Part shown: positions 27,015-35,859 of the stretch, piece after piece | How positions within the stretch are numbered: position 1 is the first letter of the stretch | Layout of the letters: each line of letters opens with the position of its first letter | Source: Pontivivens insulae | GTDB lineage: Bacteria; Pseudomonadota; Alphaproteobacteria; Rhodobacterales; Rhodobacteraceae | Reading direction: 5' to 3' | DNA length: 64,000 bases | Assembly: GCF_900302495.1 (NCBI RefSeq) | Contig: NZ_OMKW01000001.1 | Coordinates: 930,001-994,000, forward strand | Notes under the pieces: model-generated | The model's input: only the letters and a program-made list of their open reading frames with translations | Told to the model about the DNA's origin: nothing | Database searches by the model: none | Program-made: the position numbers and the translations under genes

Positions 27015-27973
27015 ACTTTAATATTCACCATCGCACGCATGTAGATGATGTTCACGACGAGCATGATCCCCACAACGATCATCGCCGGGATGAACAGAGA
27101 GGTTTCCTCGACATCATCATAGTAATTCGGTTCCACCAACTGGATCATGATGATCGCGAGCAGCGGGAACATCGACAGGAACCAGCCAGACCATTTTGCT
27201 TCGGCAGTGATCGCTTTCACGCGCCGGAACAGCTTGAAGCGTGAGCGGATCACGACAGCCAGACCGGCAAGAACTTCTGCCAGATTACCGCCGGATTGGG
27301 ATTGAATGTTCACGGCCACCGCCAGAAATCGCAAATCCTGAACCGAGATACGTTCAGCCAGCCGGTTAAGGCTCTCCGTGATCTCCATGCCATAAGTTGC
27401 CTCGTCGGCGATGATCCCGAACTCCGTCCCGAGGGGGTCCGGCATCTCTTGCGCGACAATTGAGACAGAGGAACTGAACGGATGGCCCACGCGCAGCGAG
27501 CGTACGATCAGCTCGACGGCGTCGGGCAGTTGTTCTTCGAACAGCTCCATGCGCGCCTTGGCCTTGTTGTTCAGCCACATGTAGAGGCCGCCATAGCCCA
27601 TGATGAACGACACGCCGATGCGCAGAACGATGCCAGCGGACGAAAAAATGGTCATCGCCACGAAACACATGATGGCGAGTGTCGCCATCACCAGAACAAG
27701 TCCTCGCGGTGTGAATGCGATATTAGCCTGGGCTGCACGCTCGTAGAGTGGGGCGAGCACCGGAATTCCGGTATTCTTGCGATGCTGGTCCCGCTCCGCA
27801 CGAAGCGTCTCCAGCACGTCCTCTGGGTCTTCGCCTTTCTCGAGCAGTTCCAGCCTGCGGTTGATCTTGCTCTCCAGCCGCACCGACTTGCCGAAGATCA
27901 ACAGGTAGATACCCTCGACCATCAGCAGGACACCGACGAAGATCAGGGCATAGATGATCGGCTCAAAGCTCAT
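27011..27973 (-). CDS. tadB: Tad pilus inner-membrane platform protein TadB
   Basis: 320 aa, GspF family. An N-terminal membrane helix (IIYALIFVGVLLMVEGIYLLIF) is followed by a membrane pair near residues 100-140 (LVLVMATLAIMCFVAMTIF). The GspF domain contains QLPDAVELIVRSLRVGHPF and GGNLAEVLAGLAVVIRSRFKLFRRV. A C-terminal pair of helices (FLSMFPLLAIIMIQLVEP, FIPAMIVVGIMLVVNIIYM) ends the protein. It forms the platform with TadC on which the CpaF ATPase acts. Confidence 0.94.
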   Translation of the reverse strand: MSFEPIIYALIFVGVLLMVEGIYLLIFGKSVRLESKINRRLELLEKGEDPEDVLETLRAERDQHRKNTGIPVLAPLYERAAQANIAFTPRGLVLVMATLAIMCFVAMTIFSSAGIVLRIGVSFIMGYGGLYMWLNNKAKARMELFEEQLPDAVELIVRSLRVGHPFSSSVSIVAQEMPDPLGTEFGIIADEATYGMEITESLNRLAERISVQDLRFLAVAVNIQSQSGGNLAEVLAGLAVVIRSRFKLFRRVKAITAEAKWSGWFLSMFPLLAIIMIQLVEPNYYDDVEETSLFIPAMIVVGIMLVVNIIYMRAMVNIKV

Positions 27974-27979
27974 ATCAAA

Positions 27980-29443
27980 TCAGTCCTTGGCCGGCGTGTA
28001 GATAGAGTTCGGCAGGCTGTAACCCCACTGGTCGAACCGCTCCGAGAAGGTAGATCGCAAGCCGGTTGCCGTGAAGTGGCCCATGATCTTGCCATTCTCT
28101 GCAAGGCCCGTGCGCTTGAAGCGGAAGATTTCCTGCATCGACACGATCTCCCCCTCCATCCCGGTGAGTTCTGTAATCGACAGCATCCGGCGAGAGCCGT
28201 CTTGGAGACGGGAAACCTGCACGAGCAAGTTAACCGCTGCAGCAATCTGTTGCCGACTTGCGGTCACCGGCATTTCTACGCCGGTCATCGCAATCATGTT
28301 TTCCAGACGGGACACGGCGTCGCGGGCAGAGTTTGCGTGGATCGTGGTCATGGATCCATCGTGACCTGTGTTCATAGCCTGCAACATGTCGATGACCTCG
28401 TCACCGCGCGTTTCACCGACGATGATGCGGTCGGGGCGCATCCGAAGCGCGTTGCGTAGAAGATCGCGCTGCGTGACTTCACCTTTGCCTTCAACGTTGG
28501 CTGGGCGGCTTTCCATCCGGCCAATGTGGATCTGCTGAAGCTGAAGTTCCGCGGTATCTTCGATCGTTACAATCCGCTCGGCATTGTCGATGAAGCTCGA
28601 CAACGCGTTGAGCGTCGTCGTTTTACCTGAACCCGTACCGCCGGACACGATGATATTGAGGCGCGTGGAAACGGCCGCCTGCAGATAGGTCGCCATTTCT
28701 TCCGTAAAGGCGCCGAAATCCACCAGCTCATCAATCGAGAGTTTCTCTTTCGAGAATTTACGGATGGAGACCAGCGGACCATCAACCGCACAAGGTGGCA
28801 CCAGCGCATTGAAACGTGAGCCGTCAGGCAAGCGCGCATCGACATATGGGTTCGATTCATCAACACGGCGGCCCACGGCCGAGACGATCTTATCGATCAC
28901 GCGCAGCAGATGCTTTTCATCCTTGAAGACCGTATCAGTCAGTTGCAGCTTACCAGCCCGTTCGACAAAGACCTGTCGATGCGAGTTGACCAGAATATCG
29001 TTGACGGTCGGATCTTTCAGCAAAGGCTCAAGTGGCCCTAGGCCCGTAACTTCGTCATACAGGTCAGCGTTGAGCTGCTCTGTCTCCGAGCCGTTGAGCA
29101 CCAGCCCCTGCTCACGAAGGCCTTCGCGCACGATGGCGCTGATCTCACGACGCAGATCGCCTTCACCCACCTTGTCGATGACGGCAAGGTTGAGGGTTTC
29201 CAACAGCTTGCGGTGCAGCTCCATTCGGATGTCGAGAAGGCGCGCACGGCGCTTGGCCTCACGCTCCCGCTCAGCTGCGTCGGGCGCAGGAGCAGCCGGG
29301 GCGATACGCGGAGACACTTCTTTGACAACTGCCGTTTCGGGCGCAGATTTTGCTGAAACGTCAGGCGTCTTTGGCTTTTCCAGCGAAGGAGACGGGGGAA
29401 CAGGCTTAGGCGCTTGCCCTGGCTTTTGGTATCTCGAAAACAC
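27980..29443 (-). CDS. cpaF: Tad pilus assembly ATPase CpaF (TadA)
   Basis: 487 aa hexameric secretion ATPase driving Flp pilus extension and possibly retraction. A Pro/Ala-rich N-terminus (about 1-65) precedes the N-terminal domain. Walker A is [15 protein letters not shown]; the Asp box follows as [14 protein letters not shown]; Walker B is in [20 protein letters not shown]; the His box is [18 protein letters not shown]. Upstream cpaE ends 21 bp before; tadB follows after 6 bp. Confidence 0.96.
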   Translation of the reverse strand: MFSRYQKPGQAPKPVPPSPSLEKPKTPDVSAKSAPETAVVKEVSPRIAPAAPAPDAAEREREAKRRARLLDIRMELHRKLLETLNLAVIDKVGEGDLRREISAIVREGLREQGLVLNGSETEQLNADLYDEVTGLGPLEPLLKDPTVNDILVNSHRQVFVERAGKLQLTDTVFKDEKHLLRVIDKIVSAVGRRVDESNPYVDARLPDGSRFNALVPPCAVDGPLVSIRKFSKEKLSIDELVDFGAFTEEMATYLQAAVSTRLNIIVSGGTGSGKTTTLNALSSFIDNAERIVTIEDTAELQLQQIHIGRMESRPANVEGKGEVTQRDLLRNALRMRPDRIIVGETRGDEVIDMLQAMNTGHDGSMTTIHANSARDAVSRLENMIAMTGVEMPVTASRQQIAAAVNLLVQVSRLQDGSRRMLSITELTGMEGEIVSMQEIFRFKRTGLAENGKIMGHFTATGLRSTFSERFDQWGYSLPNSIYTPAKD

Positions 29444-29464
29444 GCTGACCCCCCTCGTTACGCG

Positions 29465-30685
29465 TTACAAACCTGAGTTGCGTTGCTTCTCCGCCAACTC
29501 GGTCAATGTCTTGGCGACCTTGCGGATTTCCTTACGCAATGCATTGGATCCCGAATGCTCTGCCAGAGGCTCACCCTGGTCATTGGCACTCGTCACCGTC
29601 TTACCTCCATCAGGAAGAAGTACGTTGTATTCGATTCCAAGCGATTCCGCCATTCGCTTCACGCGTGTTTTCGCGCCCAGGTCCAGGCCACCTGGCGCGC
29701 GGTTCAGAATATATTGCAGTTTCTCGATTGGCAGGTCTTCGGATTTCAGCAACCGCAGGAATCGCAGCATGTTCTGGGCTGAACGCATGTCGATTTCCAT
29801 AATAACGAAGTAGGCTTCGGCGGCAGAGAGCACCTCCGTGGACCAACTGACCAAGGCCTTGGGCATGTCGATCACAACGAAGTCATAGGAGGCACGCGCG
29901 ATTTCAAGCAAAGCGCGCAGGTCCTCCGGTGCGATGACGTCATACGGCATGCTGTCGGGAGGTGCGGTCAGGACATCAAGTTTTTGCTTGTAGTTGCTCA
30001 TCGCGGACGAAAAGCTCTCTCGATCCTTGCCTTGCGGTTCAAGCATCAGTTCCGAACTCGCTTCACGCCGTGCGATGTCGAGTGAGGACGCGACCGAGCC
30101 GTATTGCAGATCGAGATCGAGGATGCAGACCTTGCGGTCTACCTTGCGGGGAGATTGCGCAAGTTCCCAAGCAAGATTTGTCGCGAATGTCGTGCCACCA
30201 ACACCACCCGCGACACCATAGACCGGCAGGATCATTCCGCCCCGCCCGCGGGGTGCTGATGAGGTTGTGGCTTCCGCTTGAGCAGGTCTTTCGCGGAGCT
30301 TTGAGACCGTTTCACTGAAGACGCCCTCAGGCAAAGGGTAGGGCGTGAAATCATCTGCTCCAGAACGGATCAGCCGGTGCATCGCTGCCGGTGACACTTC
30401 GTCCAAAACCAGAAGCGCAAGCATATCTGCCGCCTTGGCCTGTTTGATCAGGTCAACGAACTGGTCAAGATTGTCTTCGTCCTCGCGCTGAACGGCAAGA
30501 ATGACCGACTCAGACGTGTCTTCATCCAGTGCAGCGATAGCCTTGGAGGCCCCTGCCAGATCGGAGGAACTCCAAACCTCTGGATATTCCCCATCCATAT
30601 CCTCGATCAAAAGATCGAATTCCTCGATATCACGAGCAATCACGAGCGACTCTGTCGCTTGCGCCTTCTTCGATCTCAAAACCAT
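29465..30685 (-). CDS. cpaE: Tad pilus localisation protein CpaE (TadZ) with degenerate Walker A
   Basis: 406 aa. An N-terminal receiver-like atypical domain (about 1-130) precedes a MinD/ParA-like domain beginning MILPVYGVAGGVGGTT. At 159-166 the deviant Walker A reads AGGVGGTT: the ATPase Lys of KGGxGKT is replaced by Gly164, so hydrolysis is doubtful while nucleotide or dimer binding may remain. CpaE/TadZ marks the cell pole for Tad assembly. It is followed 21 bp later by cpaF. Confidence 0.92.
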   Translation of the reverse strand: MVLRSKKAQATESLVIARDIEEFDLLIEDMDGEYPEVWSSSDLAGASKAIAALDEDTSESVILAVQREDEDNLDQFVDLIKQAKAADMLALLVLDEVSPAAMHRLIRSGADDFTPYPLPEGVFSETVSKLRERPAQAEATTSSAPRGRGGMILPVYGVAGGVGGTTFATNLAWELAQSPRKVDRKVCILDLDLQYGSVASSLDIARREASSELMLEPQGKDRESFSSAMSNYKQKLDVLTAPPDSMPYDVIAPEDLRALLEIARASYDFVVIDMPKALVSWSTEVLSAAEAYFVIMEIDMRSAQNMLRFLRLLKSEDLPIEKLQYILNRAPGGLDLGAKTRVKRMAESLGIEYNVLLPDGGKTVTSANDQGEPLAEHSGSNALRKEIRKVAKTLTELAEKQRNSGL

Positions 30686-30692
30686 ACTTGCC

Positions 30693-31400
30693 TCAGCCGC
30701 CCAGATCTTCCGCGACGATAACGGAGGTCATGGCAGGAACAACAAATTCGACCCTGCCATCATCGGTCTGGTCAATCGTCAGTTCCCCGATCTCCAGCGT
30801 CTCGGAGTTGCCGTCATCGGTCACGTTAAACGACCAAAGACGCATTATCGTGGGAAGAGATTGTTCAGAGATGCTGAGCGTTATCAAGGGCACATATGCA
30901 CGTCCGGCCCGTCCGAGGCCCACATCTTCGTAGGTTACCGTGAGGTCCGTTGAGTCAAGCTGATACGCAAAACCATCGAGTGCGTCGTAGATTTCCATGA
31001 AGCGATCAAAATCACAGGTTGTCGGAACGCCACTTGTATTGTGCGGCGGGAACGATGCACCACTGCAGGAATAGGTTGGTATCGCTTCGCATGCGCCATC
31101 AAAACAGTCATCGCCGACGGAGGCTCCCGCGACGGTCGATCTCGTGATCCCCGATATGCCCTGAGCCGTTATGGAAACCAATTCGCTTGCGACCGGCACA
31201 TTTACGGCTGCTGTACGAGAAGCAACCTCCAGACCTTTCTGCGCGCTCAACGACCAATGATAGGCGACAGCAACCTGAACGATTAGGAAGATCAGGAACA
31301 TCAACGGCAAGAAGACGATAACGAATTCCATCGCCGCGGCGCCATTTTCGTCCCGGCGAAACTTATGAAAGACTGACCCCGTCATTGCGTTCTGGGCCAT
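30693..31400 (-). CDS. TadE/TadF-type pseudopilin of the Flp pilus
   Basis: 235 aa. A basic N-terminus precedes the prepilin-like site DENG-AAAMEFVIVFLPLMFL (residues about 17-36): Gly at -1 and Glu at +5, followed by the hydrophobic stretch, as in TadE/TadF proteins cleaved by TadV. The periplasmic region includes a Cys-rich loop (DDCFDGACEAIPTYSCSG) that could form disulfides. It overlaps the preceding TadE-like gene by 19 nt and ends 7 bp before cpaE. Confidence 0.85.
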   Translation of the reverse strand: MAQNAMTGSVFHKFRRDENGAAAMEFVIVFLPLMFLIFLIVQVAVAYHWSLSAQKGLEVASRTAAVNVPVASELVSITAQGISGITRSTVAGASVGDDCFDGACEAIPTYSCSGASFPPHNTSGVPTTCDFDRFMEIYDALDGFAYQLDSTDLTVTYEDVGLGRAGRAYVPLITLSISEQSLPTIMRLWSFNVTDDGNSETLEIGELTIDQTDDGRVEFVVPAMTSVIVAEDLGG

Positions 31401-32014
31401 GTTTCGATGACCGTCATGATGATGGAGCGGTTCAGGTCCTCCTGATCCTCAGGCAAATCGGTTCGCGCCGTGAGCGTTTGAACAGTATTGCCCAGGTTGT
31501 CCAATGTGACGACGACATCCTGTTTCCGGCTTGCGAAGGCTTGGGCAAAGGTAAGCTGGACGCCATAACTCGCACTGACTGCAACCGCATCCTCCGTCGC
31601 CACAATCAACAACGCGTCGGCAATCAGCGCACCATCGTCGTAAGTTGCGGCATCTCCTGTAGCATCGTCGATGTAGAGCCCACTGCACCCGTCTGCTGTC
31701 ACGCCATCGACACTGGCTGAAAACGGTGTCGCGCCGTAAATTGCCAAACGGTCTGTTACGATTGTCCGTGCGCGGCACACAAATGTTTCGGGAATCCCGC
31801 CGCTGACTTCATCAATTGGAGCACGCGAAAGGAAGCGGGCTGCATCACGAACGCCGATATCCATGGCGTTGCGAATGCGCATAGCTTCTCCGTACTGCTG
31901 AACGAACATCAGCACGGCAAGTAGGATCGGAAGCGTCACCACGAATTCGACCGTGATCGCCCCTCGATCACGACGCCAAAAGGAACGCATCCGATCAAAG
32001 GCTACTTTGAGCAC
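31382..32014 (-). CDS. TadE-like pilus assembly protein
   Basis: 210 aa, starting with GTG at 32014 (GGGGGG a few nt upstream). The pseudopilin signal RRDRG-AITVEFVVTLPIL has Gly -1 and Glu +5, with a hydrophobic helix to about residue 40. The remainder is periplasmic, with two Cys (ETFVCRAR, TADGCSGLY) probably in a disulfide. It overlaps the next TadF-like gene by 19 nt. A 112-bp gap separates it from the OmpA lipoprotein gene; no clear promoter could be read there. Confidence 0.83.
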   Translation of the reverse strand: MLKVAFDRMRSFWRRDRGAITVEFVVTLPILLAVLMFVQQYGEAMRIRNAMDIGVRDAARFLSRAPIDEVSGGIPETFVCRARTIVTDRLAIYGATPFSASVDGVTADGCSGLYIDDATGDAATYDDGALIADALLIVATEDAVAVSASYGVQLTFAQAFASRKQDVVVTLDNLGNTVQTLTARTDLPEDQEDLNRSIIMTVIETWPRTQ

Positions 32015-32126
32015 CTTCGACCCCCCATGGATACAGTCTTATTTCCCCACCCTACTAGAGTACCATTAAATGAACGTGGGTAAAGATTTTTTCATGTTCC
32101 GGTGGGTCGCATCCGGGCGCTTGGGC

Positions 32127-32738
32127 CTATTCCTCGGCGACCACTTCCTGTCCACCATCGGCGTAGTTGGTGTAGATGATGTCTGCACGACGTCCATCGA
32201 ACCCGTCGCCTCCACCGATCGCAACACCCGCAACCGTCGTTACAACCCGACGGTTCGCTTCCTCACGACGCTGGGTCGGTACGACAGGCTGGCTTTCCCC
32301 AAAGGTCGAGACAGTGTCGAGCCGATTTGCCGAAACACCCTTTGAAACCAGATAGTTCGCGACAGATTCGGCACGGCGCAGCCCAAGGCCAAGATTAAAA
32401 TCCTCACCGCCAACCAGATCGGTATGGCCCGCCAACTGTAGGCGGGCGAGCGGATTTGCCTGAAGCCAGCGATATTGTCCGTCTAGGATCGCGCGCGCTT
32501 CGGCCGTGAGCCGGGCACTGTTGAACGCGAAGTTAACGGTGTCTGTTACATTTGCTGCGAAATTGTTCGCATAGCGATCATAAATGATGCCGCTATCAGC
32601 GTAGCCAACATGCACCAGGTGATTCATTTCGGTCGTAGAGCCGAATCCCGCCATAGGTGCACCCAGCTGAGGGCCCGGCTCACATGCTGCGAGCGCAACT
32701 GTCGCAGCGCCAAGCAACAGATACTTATTCAAGGACAT
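32127..32738 (-). CDS. OmpA-family lipoprotein of the Tad locus
   Basis: 203 aa from the ATG at 32738 (AAGGGGGG upstream). The signal MSLNKYLLLGAATVALAAC gives a lipidated Cys19. The OmpA-like C-domain contains VNFAFNSARLTAEARAILDGQ, the peptidoglycan-binding segment LAGHTDLVGGEDFNLGLGLRR and VSTFGESQPVVPT. It starts 14 nt inside the end of the secretin gene, so it probably anchors the secretin or its pilotin complex to peptidoglycan. It is distinct from Pal at 6728. Confidence 0.88.
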   Translation of the reverse strand: MSLNKYLLLGAATVALAACEPGPQLGAPMAGFGSTTEMNHLVHVGYADSGIIYDRYANNFAANVTDTVNFAFNSARLTAEARAILDGQYRWLQANPLARLQLAGHTDLVGGEDFNLGLGLRRAESVANYLVSKGVSANRLDTVSTFGESQPVVPTQRREEANRRVVTTVAGVAIGGGDGFDGRRADIIYTNYADGGQEVVAEE

Positions 32739-34122
32739 AGCCGTACCCCCCTTCGAAATCTTGGCCCGCAATTTCCGAGCCAGCTCCAACCGTACGTCCC
32801 ATCAGGAACAGTTCGCGCTCGTTTGGAATCTGCACGCGATCTGTAGGCAGGGAGAGCAGTTCGCCATCCGTCGGAGAAACGAGGTAGGGCGTGATAATGA
32901 TCACAAGCTCCGTTTGGGCACGGCGGAAGCTGGTTGAGCGGAACAGCGTCCCCAGGATTGGCACATCCCCCAAGAGTGGAACCTGCGCGACCGTGTCGGT
33001 GAAATCGTCCTGTAGAAGCCCAGCGATGGCAAAGCTCTGCCCATCGCGCATCTCAACCGTGGTATTCGCATTTCGCGTGTTGAATCCCGAAATCGCAATT
33101 CCCGCAGCGGTGACCGTGACATTCGCGTTGAGTGAGCTCACCTCAGTCGCAATCTCAAGATTGATTAGGTCTTCGTCGATCACCGTGGGGGTAAAGTCGA
33201 GTTGGACGCCAAAAGGCTTGAACTCAATACTGGTTGTCCCGTCATCGTTCTGGACCGGGATCGGATACTCACCACCTGCGAGGAAGGACGCTTCCTCTCC
33301 CGACAGGGCAACGACATTTGGTTCGGCAAGGGTTCGGACAAGACCTTCCGTTTCCAGGGCCTCAATCACAAGGTCGAGCGCAAGGTCGCTAGAGCGGAAA
33401 AGCGCTGCAAACGCACCAAAGCTCTCACCGCTGATCGGGATAGTGCTTGCGGCTTCCCCACCGAGAGTGCCTGCGAGGATGTTTGAAGTTGCACCGGCAC
33501 CAGTCAAAACGCCCGCTTGCGCCCCGATCCCCAAACCAAATCCGAGCTGTTGACTGACTGAGCGCTGCATTTCGGCAAAACGGACTTTCAGCATCACCTG
33601 TTGGGAGCCGCCAACTGTCAAAAGATTCGTCACCGCGCCCGGTGCGTATTGTTCCGCCAGCGCCACAGCGCGGGAAACGCGGCGCGCGCCAGAGACCCGG
33701 CCGCTCAACACGATGCCTTCCCCAGCGGAGCGTACTTCGATCGGTTCACCTGGCAGGATGTCAGCCAGTCGTTCTTTGAACTCTGTGAGGTCGGGCGTTA
33801 CGCCAATCTCAACATTTGCAATCAACTCACCGTTCAAGCCGATCATCGTCAGGGTGGTTCGCCCAGGCGCACGGCCAAGAACATAGAGGTTGGTCTCGCT
33901 CAAAACGGCCACATCAGCAATGGCCGGGTTCGCAAGGCTCAGCTCGCTAACGGGCACCTGGCTTTCCACCACGATGGCGCGGTCGACTGTCACAGCAATA
34001 TTGCTGGCCGTCGCCCCTCGAACCACCCGCAATACAGGGCCGGATTGCGAAAAAGCGGGGTAGGTGATGGCGCAAAGCGCTAACCCCATCGCGCCAGCAC
34101 GAATCAGTTTTATCAAGGACAT
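32725..34122 (-). CDS. cpaC: Tad pilus secretin CpaC (RcpA)
   Basis: 465 aa from the ATG at 34122, preceded by AGGAGA; the longer frame to 34224 has no ribosome site or signal. The signal peptide is MSLIKLIRAGAMGLALCAIT...FS. The N-terminal pilus/BON-like domain spans about 30-190. The secretin domain carries VRTLAEPNVVALSGEEASFL, GGEYPIPV and the terminal VPLLGDVPILGTLF. It forms the outer-membrane pore for the Flp pilus. It is separated from cpaB by a 153-bp gap with a hairpin. Confidence 0.94.
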   Translation of the reverse strand: MSLIKLIRAGAMGLALCAITYPAFSQSGPVLRVVRGATASNIAVTVDRAIVVESQVPVSELSLANPAIADVAVLSETNLYVLGRAPGRTTLTMIGLNGELIANVEIGVTPDLTEFKERLADILPGEPIEVRSAGEGIVLSGRVSGARRVSRAVALAEQYAPGAVTNLLTVGGSQQVMLKVRFAEMQRSVSQQLGFGLGIGAQAGVLTGAGATSNILAGTLGGEAASTIPISGESFGAFAALFRSSDLALDLVIEALETEGLVRTLAEPNVVALSGEEASFLAGGEYPIPVQNDDGTTSIEFKPFGVQLDFTPTVIDEDLINLEIATEVSSLNANVTVTAAGIAISGFNTRNANTTVEMRDGQSFAIAGLLQDDFTDTVAQVPLLGDVPILGTLFRSTSFRRAQTELVIIITPYLVSPTDGELLSLPTDRVQIPNERELFLMGRTVGAGSEIAGQDFEGGYGYVLE

Positions 34123-34234
34123 GTTGCCGAAATCTCCTGACCCACAACCTCTGGTGTCCCACCCATCTAACGGGGCGGTTTCTGCATTCATCCTGCCTGA
34201 ATTTAGAAATAAGGCAAGAATCAATGGGTTATAG

Positions 34235-34276
34235 GGTGTTGTTGCTATGGGATTTGAGCAACACCACGGAAGTGGT
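34235..34276 (-). terminator. Overlapping hairpins after cpaB
   Basis: On the minus strand, directly at the cpaB stop, ACCAC-GGAA-GTGGT (34263-34276) forms a small hairpin. A second, partly overlapping hairpin pairs AGCAACACC (34257-34265) with GGTGTTGTTGCT (34235-34246, 3-nt bulge). The two share bases and are mutually exclusive. There is no long U-tract. It could attenuate reading into cpaC. Confidence 0.35.
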
Positions 34277-35130
34277 TAGTCGGCCGTCACTGTGGACACG
34301 GCATCGCCGCCGCGGCGGACGGTGATTGTGCGACGCGGCGCAACGACTTCCGGCTCGGGCGCTGCGACCGGCTCCGGCGCGACATATCCTACGACGTCAT
34401 CCAGGCTCACCTCGACGGCTCCAATCTCGCTGTCATCGGCCAAGCCGCGCAGGCTGAGCGATAGCGCGCCCGAGCTTTGCGCCTGTGCAAGTATCGCAGC
34501 CTGTTGAGGTGTCGCCTTGACCGTGATGGTTCGTGCAACGATCGGACGATTGCGCTGAACATCATCGGTCTGGTCGACCGCGATGAGCTGCAAATTCTCG
34601 ATGATCAGGCGGGTCACGTTCTGCCCGCGGAAAGCGCCGGACCAGAACACATCGACCCGGTCTGATGGCGTCAGAAAGCCCGATACGCCGGAGGCGACAT
34701 CGACACGAATCGTAAATGCGCGAAAACCCTCACCAAGCCGGGCAGCCATACCGGCCTCTTGCCCAAATCCAGTAATCTTGACGGGAAGGATCGGCTCATT
34801 CGGCTCGATCGTACGCAAAACGAGCCGCAGATCCTCACCTTCAGGGTCGAATATATCCGCAGCGACAGAGAAATAGTCCGCCGGCGCGGCATCGGCGGGC
34901 CAATCGACAAACTCGACATTCCGGGGAATGAGTGTGTCACCATACTCAAGACGACGGGTCGCAACGGCAACCTGCACGAGTTCGACGCGATTGGCGTTTT
35001 GTTCCTGTGCAATGGCATTCGCTTGCGCAAGCGCCGCATTGTACTGATCGAAACGGTTCTTTGTTTCCAGCACGGCAAAGCCAGCCAGACCCATGCCTAC
35101 AATCAGCACCAATAGAAAGATTACACGCAT
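34276..35130 (-). CDS. cpaB: Flp pilus assembly protein CpaB (RcpC)
   Basis: 284 aa. The N-terminal membrane anchor MRVIFLLVLIVGMGLAGFAVL is followed by a SAF domain (TRRLEYGDTLIPRNVEFVDWP ... GFRAFTIRVDVASGVSGFLTPSDRVDVFW). A RcpC-type C-domain (TVKATPQQAAILAQAQSSGALSLSLRG) and a Pro/Val-rich tail with charged residues (TITVRRGGD) follow. It is periplasmic and associated with the secretin. GCGGGGGC upstream is the ribosome site. Confidence 0.92.
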   Translation of the reverse strand: MRVIFLLVLIVGMGLAGFAVLETKNRFDQYNAALAQANAIAQEQNANRVELVQVAVATRRLEYGDTLIPRNVEFVDWPADAAPADYFSVAADIFDPEGEDLRLVLRTIEPNEPILPVKITGFGQEAGMAARLGEGFRAFTIRVDVASGVSGFLTPSDRVDVFWSGAFRGQNVTRLIIENLQLIAVDQTDDVQRNRPIVARTITVKATPQQAAILAQAQSSGALSLSLRGLADDSEIGAVEVSLDDVVGYVAPEPVAAPEPEVVAPRRTITVRRGGDAVSTVTAD

Positions 35131-35145
35131 ATTAGCCCCCGCTTA

Positions 35146-35175
35146 GATGTCGATATTCCCCAATACGACGACATC
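35146..35175 (-). terminator. Hairpin between the second pilin and cpaB
   Basis: GATGTCG (35146-35152) and CGACATC (35169-35175) are perfect complements; inner TATT/AATA pairs close a CCCC loop. It stands 15-45 bp before the cpaB start. It may attenuate or cleave the pilin-cpaB transcript so that pilins are made in excess. Confidence 0.4.
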
Positions 35176-35225
35176 AGCTTACGTGGCCCCCGCCGCGAGT
35201 TCAAACGGCAAGTGCTGCGTGGTGA

Positions 35226-35450
35226 TCAGTCAGTAAGGGTAATATTTGTGCCTGTGGTCGATGCCCGCGCATTGTCTGTCAAAGTTGTCAGCGTCGAACC
35301 GGTATCTTCCAGAGTGGTTTCCATGAAACCGATTACTCCCACAGCGATAGCGACAACCGCACCGGTCAGGACCACCCAATCGATAGTCACTGCACCAGAT
35401 TCATCGGACAGAAGCTTGGTGGCTGGCTTTTTGCTCTCAGAAATGCTCAT
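35226..35450 (-). CDS. Second Flp-type pilin (74 aa)
   Basis: 74 aa from the ATG at 35450 (GGGGGA 7 nt upstream). The leader MSISESKKPATKLLSDESG is cleaved at G19-A20. The mature pilin begins AVTIDWVVLTGAVVAIAVGV, with Asp5-Trp6 where most Flp pilins have Glu5-Tyr6. The C-terminal 30 residues are Thr/Ser-rich. It is similar to the first pilin through the hydrophobic core but with a longer leader. A minor pilin or subunit variant is likely. Confidence 0.87.
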   Translation of the reverse strand: MSISESKKPATKLLSDESGAVTIDWVVLTGAVVAIAVGVIGFMETTLEDTGSTLTTLTDNARASTTGTNITLTD

Positions 35451-35470
35451 GCCTAGTCCCCCCATCTCAG

Positions 35471-35502
35471 ATTAAAGGGGGCAGCCAAAGGTGGCAGCCC
35501 CC
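35471..35502 (-). terminator. Terminator/attenuator hairpin after the first pilin
   Basis: On the minus strand GGGGGCTGCC (35502-35493) pairs with GGCTGCCCCC (35486-35477), with a single T-T mismatch, around a 6-nt loop. TTTAAT (35476-35471) follows. It is 32 bp after the first pilin stop. It would give a short abundant pilin mRNA with read-through to the assembly genes. Confidence 0.6.
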
Positions 35503-35534
35503 TCGTTTCTCTTCCCACTAGCCTGAGAAGACTA

Positions 35535-35741
35535 TTAGTTGGTGTCAACGTCAGTGATTGCGGAGCCGGTGATAACGGAATCGAGCTGAGAATCGATGTT
35601 GGATGCTGCGCCTTCGAGGCTGGTTTCGATCGTTGCAACAACGCCGACTGCGAGTGCAACGACTGCGCCTGCGAGGACAACCCAGTCCACGGTGACTGCG
35701 CCGGACTCGTCTTTCTGGAACTTCTCGATGAACTTGAACAT
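35535..35741 (-). CDS. flp: Flp-family type IVb pilin (major pilin candidate)
   Basis: 68 aa from the ATG at 35741 with GGAGGGG upstream. The leader MFKFIEKFQKDESG is cleaved at G14-A15 by the CpaA/TadV peptidase. The mature part, AVTVDWVVLAGAVVALAVGV, is a 25-residue hydrophobic helix with Asp5-Trp6 in place of Glu5-Tyr6. The C-terminal tail is Ser/Asp-rich. First gene of the tad operon, followed by a hairpin. Confidence 0.93.
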   Translation of the reverse strand: MFKFIEKFQKDESGAVTVDWVVLAGAVVALAVGVVATIETSLEGAASNIDSQLDSVITGSAITDVDTN

Positions 35742-35846
35742 TGTGATCCCCTCCAAGGAATGCTTCGGTTAACTGCGTCGCAGAGTTTGTCTGCTGCGAT
35801 TGAGATCAACTTAGAAACCGTTTGTGGCCTGAATGGGGCGGGCTTC

Positions 35847-35859
35847 AAAAATATTTTTT
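35847..35859. promoter_or_regulatory. A/T tract in the pilin/transglycosylase divergent region
   Basis: AAAAATATTTTTT (core AAAAATATTTTT is palindromic) stands in an otherwise G+C-rich stretch, about 106 bp upstream of the pilin ATG and 99 bp before the transglycosylase ATG. It could be an UP element or a site for an A/T-binding silencer. No convincing -10/-35 pair or CtrA site (TTAA-N7-TTAA) was found. Confidence 0.3.
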
